Shown piece after piece: positions 35,268 through 40,951 of a stretch of 40,951 nucleotides of DNA. Every line of letters starts with the position of its first letter. Positions within the stretch are counted from its first letter, which is position 1. The notes below the pieces were generated by a model. The model did no database searches. It had not been told where the DNA came from and saw only the letters and a program-made list of their open reading frames with translations. This DNA comes from Smittium culicis (Eukaryota; Kickxellomycota; Harpellomycetes; Harpellales; Legeriomycetaceae). Location: contig LSSN01002039.1 of assembly GCA_001970855.1 (NCBI GenBank), positions 1 through 40,951 on the forward strand, given 5' to 3'. Made by a program: the position numbers and the translations under genes.

Positions 35268-37430
35268 TATGTCGACTGATGTAGATACACTTAAACCAAA
35301 AGTTTACTTTTAAAAATAATAATATAAAAGTTTATAAAACAATTTTAAATAATTGACTTTTATAGTACATATTAGCTTACTAAAAATCATAAAAATTATT
35401 ACATAGTAAATGTTCATTTTCTTGAATTTTTAATGTACATATTAAATCACGCTATAATTACAAGGGTTAATATCATTTGTGTTAATATTTTTCTTTTTTT
35501 TAGCAACAATATTTACTGATTAATTTAATGCATTTTGTATTAGTGTATGTTATAAATTATAAATAAGAGAAAATCAGATATACAGAGTTTTGCATTCTAT
35601 TTTGCAAAATACGTCATATATTTTTCAGAACACCAAAACAGTTTTGAAAAAAAATCTTCCACTTCGAGTTGCAATATTTTATTTCTTCAAATTACATAAT
35701 TTTTCGCAAAAAATTTTGCAAAAGTTGACTTTGCATTTTCAAATTTGCTTTTAGTAAAGAATTGAAGGAATAAAAGCCCCAATGTATACCTTATAAACAA
35801 ATACAGCCTTTATTATTTTTATCCTGTGCTTTATTTATTTTATATAAAAAACAATAAGCCTAACAAAAATTGTTCTTCTATAAAATTATAATAAATTTTT
35901 GTAAAATCGCAAAATTTTATTAATAGTAAAAACGGTACGAAAAATCGTATATAGTTTTATATACAATGAAATCAAAAAATAATCTATATGATGAATTAAA
36001 CACACTAATCTCCAAAAAAATTGAACATCGAATTGAAAATATAGTTTTTTTCTAATTTAACTTTATTTTGGTTGCTTTCTTTTATTATTTTTTTTCATTC
36101 TTAACAACAGTCTAACTTCATTTAGAATAAACATAACATAACATAATTTTTTTTTTATTTTCTGTATATCTTATTCACATGAATTAAAGGTATTAAATAT
36201 AACAAGCTTAGATTACTTTTAACACTCTAGAGTATTATAATACCTATACAAACATTTAAAGTTTATAAAAAAAAAAGTATTATCTCTCCATAAGTTCTAT
36301 TAAGGTGTTTTAAAGCTAGATATTAAATAATTTTTTATACCATTATACTTTTAGGCGAGCCTATAAGTTATATATATATTCTATTAGAATTTTATTTTAA
36401 GTTTTAAATGTTTTATTAATTTTTCATATTTCTGAATGATTATAACCTTTTAAAATTGACATGCCAAAAACAAAAGAAGTTATTACGATTGTATTTACTA
36501 CCTGAACAACACTATAAACTTCAAAAATGGCCTGAAGAAAAAATAAAAATTTACAAGATTTTATCAATTTTTTTAAATGAAAATAGATATATCTAAATCA
36601 AAAATTTAATAGATCTCGGAGTTATATTATTTTATAGAAATTCAACAATATATACTTCAAATAATTATAGAAATCATCCCATTGGTGATAGGATAAATCT
36701 GCAATTGTTCATAGTAATTTTTATCCAATAAATTCAAATAAAAGCACCTTTACATAACTAAATTCAACTTGATTAAATTCAAAAGAGCTTGTTCAAAATT
36801 GAAGATTTTTTTTGCAAAATTATTTGGGCAAAATTATCTAATTTGGAAAAAAAAAATTTTGCAACACAAAGCGAAAAAAATCTGTGTAAAATATATTAAG
36901 TGTTGTGACAATATAGACGGCAGCAATTGCAAAATATAAAGCAAAAATCTGCAATCGAAATTTAAGCTTTTAAAAACCTATTTTAAGGCTTCAATCTTTA
37001 ATATTAATCTGATTAACATATCTTTATATATTAGCATTCTTATAGATTTTTATCTTATTTTAGTTTTAAATATTACTAGATTATATTGAAATAAATAAAT
37101 TAACGTAGTATAGAATATAATCTAATAATAAAAAATAATACAATATGGTCAGTAAAATAAATCATCGTAAGGAAGAAGCTTGTGTAAAATTTTATAATTT
37201 TTTAGTTGATTTATAAAAATATAGCTTATTCTTTATTACTTTATAAATTAATATTTGTATCTTATTAGATATTTAAATAGAATATTTATTAATTTTATAT
37301 AGCAAATAAAAAAGACAAAGAACTCGAAAAATTATACTTGCTCTTTTTTAATACTGTTTAAAATTATTTATTGTTAAATCGCTTGTAGTTATAGTTAATC
37401 TTTAATAATTTATATTAAAATATATAAAAA

Positions 37431-37450
37431 ATTATAATTATAATTATAAT
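37431..37450. repeat. Tandem repeat, ATTATA x 3.3
   Basis: A perfect hexanucleotide array in the right desert. It is a simple AT microsatellite with no visible function. Confidence 0.8.
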
Positions 37451-40400
37451 ATTAAGCTATATTATTCGATGATAAATTAAAGCACTAACAACTTTAGTCA
37501 TATAATATATATTTATAATTGGTATACTTGGAAATAATACATTATTAATTATAATAATCATATTCAAATAAGAATTGAGCGATGTAAATAAAGATTCCAG
37601 TACTTTTCATTGATTTTTTTAATTTTCCATTTAATTATTTCTATAAAATTAAATTAATTAAAGTAATTAAAATTAATAAAAAACATTAAATCCAAATCAT
37701 AATGTTCTAATAATAAAATTTATTCAAATCTTAAATATGCTATAAAATATTAAAATATCTATAGAAAGTTAATTTTTTATTCGATCATGTCACTAAAAAT
37801 CGTCAAATAAATATATAATTTATAAAATTAACGATAAATGTAGAATTTTATGCTAATGTGACATGATCACTCATTTCATTTGAGAATTTGCTCATATGAC
37901 TCATTTTTTTAATGGATTTTATTTTTTTTATAGATTGATTTAAATTTTTATAAAAGACTTATTTAATTATTAAATATGATAAATTTAATTATATGTTACC
38001 AATAAAAAAAATTCTTGTATGAAATACTAAATTCGCTTTTTTAGCCATATTTTCATTTTATATTTAATTTATACTATTCTTTTATGGTGATTCATTTGAT
38101 CTTTGATCGCAGATAATATGATTTTCTGGTTGCATTTCAAATTTTTTTCTTTTAATTTTTTTTTTTTTTTTGTAGTTAATATTATGGGTATATCTAATAG
38201 ATTTAATCATTAGTTCATTTCACTAAACTTTCAACTTTAGCATGTAATCATTATTATACTCATAAAATTCAACTTTATAATCCGTTTAATTTAACTTGAT
38301 ACACATTATTTTATTAAAGGTCTGTTATATTCTTTTTTAGCATTACAATTAAACTTTAATCTGTGATTTTCAGAAATTAATAGAAGAAAAAAGACTGTAT
38401 TTTCAGACTAAAAAAATTTTTTTTTCTGTTTTTATACTTTCGCGTTTATATGGTGGTTTTTAATATATAAAAATTCATCTTTGAAATATGTGTTTAGCCT
38501 TTTATTTTTTTATAAAGGTATCTATAAAATTTTCTAAGTAAAAAGTTTTTTTTATGAAGAAATTTAAAACTATATTTATTTCAACTTTATTTTGTTATTT
38601 TACAGTTTAATATTCATAATAATTTAAATATTGCATAGCTCGAATTAAATTAATAATTCTAAAAAATTGAGTGAAAATTTCTCTTTTATAATAACCGATT
38701 TTTTATTTATATTAAAATATTTTCATAGAAATTTGATTGGTCTTTCTAAGATCAATTCTCTAAAAGTGTTAGATATTCATATTTCGAAAAATACTTTTAA
38801 AGTATTTTTATTCTTAATTTATTTAATTATAATTAAAAAATTAAGCTATTCTATATTAGTTAATTTATTTAAAATTTTTCTGATTTATTTTAATATTTCA
38901 TAAAAATAAAATAACAAGTAAATAAAGCTCCTTTTTTGAAGGGCTTAAAATAGCTTTATTTTATCAAAAAAACAAATAATAATTCATATTTTTTTTTCCC
39001 AACATGTAGAAATTTTTTTGCCGCCCTATAAGCTAGTATTTACTTAGGATTGGATATAAGAATTTAATTTTTCGTGAGTATGAATAAATAAAATCAATTT
39101 AATTTTATATTTATTGATTATTAAATAAAATAAATAAAGAGCTTTCTAATTATAATTTTGAGTGTAATTGGAAGATGCAAATTCTACTTTTATAAATCAT
39201 GGTAAATATATAAACTAAATATTACTAGAAGTTATGATTTGTTTTAATTATATAAATAAAGATTTTGGTTATTATCGCTGTTACTATACGATGAGATCAG
39301 TCCTAGTTATACTGAAAACAAAAATTTTAATTGACATAATCTTTGAATTATTATCAGTTTAATAGGCTTGATTAATCAAAAAACTAATTTATAAGCCATG
39401 AATTTTTTTATTTTTAGTTTATTTAGTAAATACATATCAAAAAATACGAATAAAATATTTATTTGATAATTTTAGAATTTTTATAAAATAACGAAATATT
39501 AAAATCAGTATTTATGTCGTAGAATGATTTCACTACCGATTACAAATAAATATACTATATTAAAGCTAAATTGATAAGAAACTAATGAAGAAAAAAAAAG
39601 AAAAAGTTTTTTTTTGGATTTGCGTTGTGAACTTTTTCTTTTTTTTTTTTGAAATTTCGAATAAAATAATATCCGATTTTATTTGATAAACATAAATAAA
39701 ACTTATTCTACAAAGAAAAGAAGAAAGAAATAAAAATATATTAAATAAGCATTACCGCATAAAATGAAAATTAACAATAGTAATACTAATAACTAGTGGA
39801 AACATATTTAAATTTTAACTCACAAAGTTTATATAAAAAAGCTTACAGTGGCCGAAACTTTGGACTCGCGCTCGAAAAAAATTATTATAAAATAATATCC
39901 CATCACATTTTCTTTAGTTTTAAATTTAGTTTTTATAGTAATCAAATGAACAAGCTCCAAAATATACCAAAGAGTAAAAATTAGTTCAATCTTAAATCTC
40001 GTATATCTATATGCTTAAAAATTTTAAATACCGAAACTAATCTAAAAATTTAAATTTTAAACCTTGATTCTTAGTTTTTATTTTTTTATTGTCTTCTTTT
40101 TTTTTTTTTCGAGAAAAAAAATCTTTAAATAAATCATATCAAAATCCTCAATTGAAAATAAAGGTAGTGGTATCTTGAAATATACCACATTTACATTAAA
40201 TTATTCTAGTAATTATAAATATTGAGTTTTATTGGTAATATCTTTTCTAATAATTTTAGTCATAATTTAACAGAACCAAGATAAGGTATAATTTCAGATT
40301 GTGTCGTTTCTGAATTTTGAATTAGTTTTTTTGACATCATATTTTTATTAGTATTATTTATATTATATTGCAAGTATTATTAAATTAATATGTACTGATT

Positions 40401-40951
40401 TAATTAGGAAATTATTGATGAATTTTTTTTAAATATTAACAATCAATATTTTTAATGATTATAAAATAGACATATCGGAGACAAAATATATAATAATCCA
40501 GAGGGTTTATATATTAATAAATAATAATTAAGATTTTTAAATGATCTAATTTGAATAATATTTATTCTAATTAGAGTTTTAATTTTATTTTTTAACTTTA
40601 AATTGTTATTATACCTTTATTTTTTTAAAAATAAATCTTAGTAAAAAAAGCTTATTATTTCATTTATACACTATTCTTTTAAGTGATTTACATTATAATA
40701 CTCTAATTTTTTTTTTCCATATTTATTTACACTCTATCTATAAAATGGATGACACTACATATTTTGAGCAAGTCATATTAAATCTTGTGATTTCATTAAA
40801 GTCTCTGAAGTATATACTTATGCTTAGTTATTAAATTAATATTATTAAGATTATTATAATCAGTTCTCAATTTATTTACACAAACGTTGGTTATAACCCA
40901 AAAAAATTAATCGAAGCTGTAATGATTTTATTCTGAGAAAATTGATTCAGA

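Larger units (their letters stand above)
35017..40951. other. AT-rich gene desert, right flank
   Basis: Almost 6 kb without an intact gene. Small open frames (for example 35050-35313, 38667-38903 and 39796-39984) are made of Ile, Phe, Leu, Lys and Asn codons expected by chance. Notable sequence features are the G-tract at 35254-35267, a zone rich in TTTGCA/GCAAAA words between about 35590 and 36960, and short tandem repeats at 36131-36145 (ACATA x 3) and 37431-37450 (ATTATA x 3.3). Unlike the left desert I see few coding-like islands here. Confidence 0.65.

Noticed and set aside
35050..35313. 87-codon plus-strand frame after MAK21
   Set aside because: Composition is Ile/Phe/Tyr/Leu typical of random AT-rich sequence, with no domain, and it runs through the G-tract.
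1..40951. CRISPR arrays, operons, bacterial-type promoters or ribosome binding sites
   Set aside because: The genes carry spliceosomal introns and eukaryotic families; no regularly spaced repeats or Shine-Dalgarno patterns were seen.

Overview
The window is nuclear DNA from an AT-rich, intron-rich eukaryote, most likely an early-diverging fungus. I cannot place it to genus. The evidence is short GT-AG introns (28 modelled, 60-169 nt), the standard stop codons, a fungal-type YBL028C/LLPH protein, a Mak21/Noc1 protein with a long acidic tail, and an OCRL/INPP5B-type phosphatase (5-phosphatase, ASH and RhoGAP-like domains) of a kind I associate with animals and early-diverging fungi rather than yeasts.

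Layout. 1-10.9 kb is an AT-rich desert without an intact gene, holding a few GC-richer islands that look like eroded coding sequence; one reads like a piece of retroelement integrase. 10.9-12.7 kb holds a divergent pair: RBM42-like RNA-binding protein (minus) and a YBL028C/LLPH-type nucleolar protein (plus). 12.7-15 kb has a foldback element and another coding fossil. 15.06-19.1 kb is a 13-exon OCRL/INPP5B-like gene. 20.4-21.1 kb is the mitochondrial Fe-S protein ISA1/ISCA1. 21.7-23.8 kb (minus) is a NADPH-oxidase/ferric-reductase family membrane flavocytochrome. 23.8-28 kb is a 4.2 kb desert with two more fossils, one with a retropepsin-like DSGA. 28-29.5 kb is the mitochondrial glycine carrier HEM25/SLC25A38. 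29.8-30.8 kb (minus) is mitochondrial ribosomal protein uS10m, divergent from MAK21/NOC1 at 31.3-35.0 kb. 35-41 kb is desert again.

Gene models were built by hand from reading frames and splice sites. All eight close in frame, and every model except the 5' end of the phosphatase starts at an ATG. Two themes recur: mitochondrial iron/heme supply (ISA1, HEM25, with a heme flavocytochrome between them) and ribosome biogenesis (LLPH-like, Mak21, uS10m). In a eukaryote such proximity need not be functional.

I found no CRISPR array, no operon and no convincing tRNA or rRNA, and I see no clearly new biological system. The most unusual material is the set of decayed reading frames in the deserts, the 154-bp foldback, the divergent NOX-like protein and the loose splice sites.
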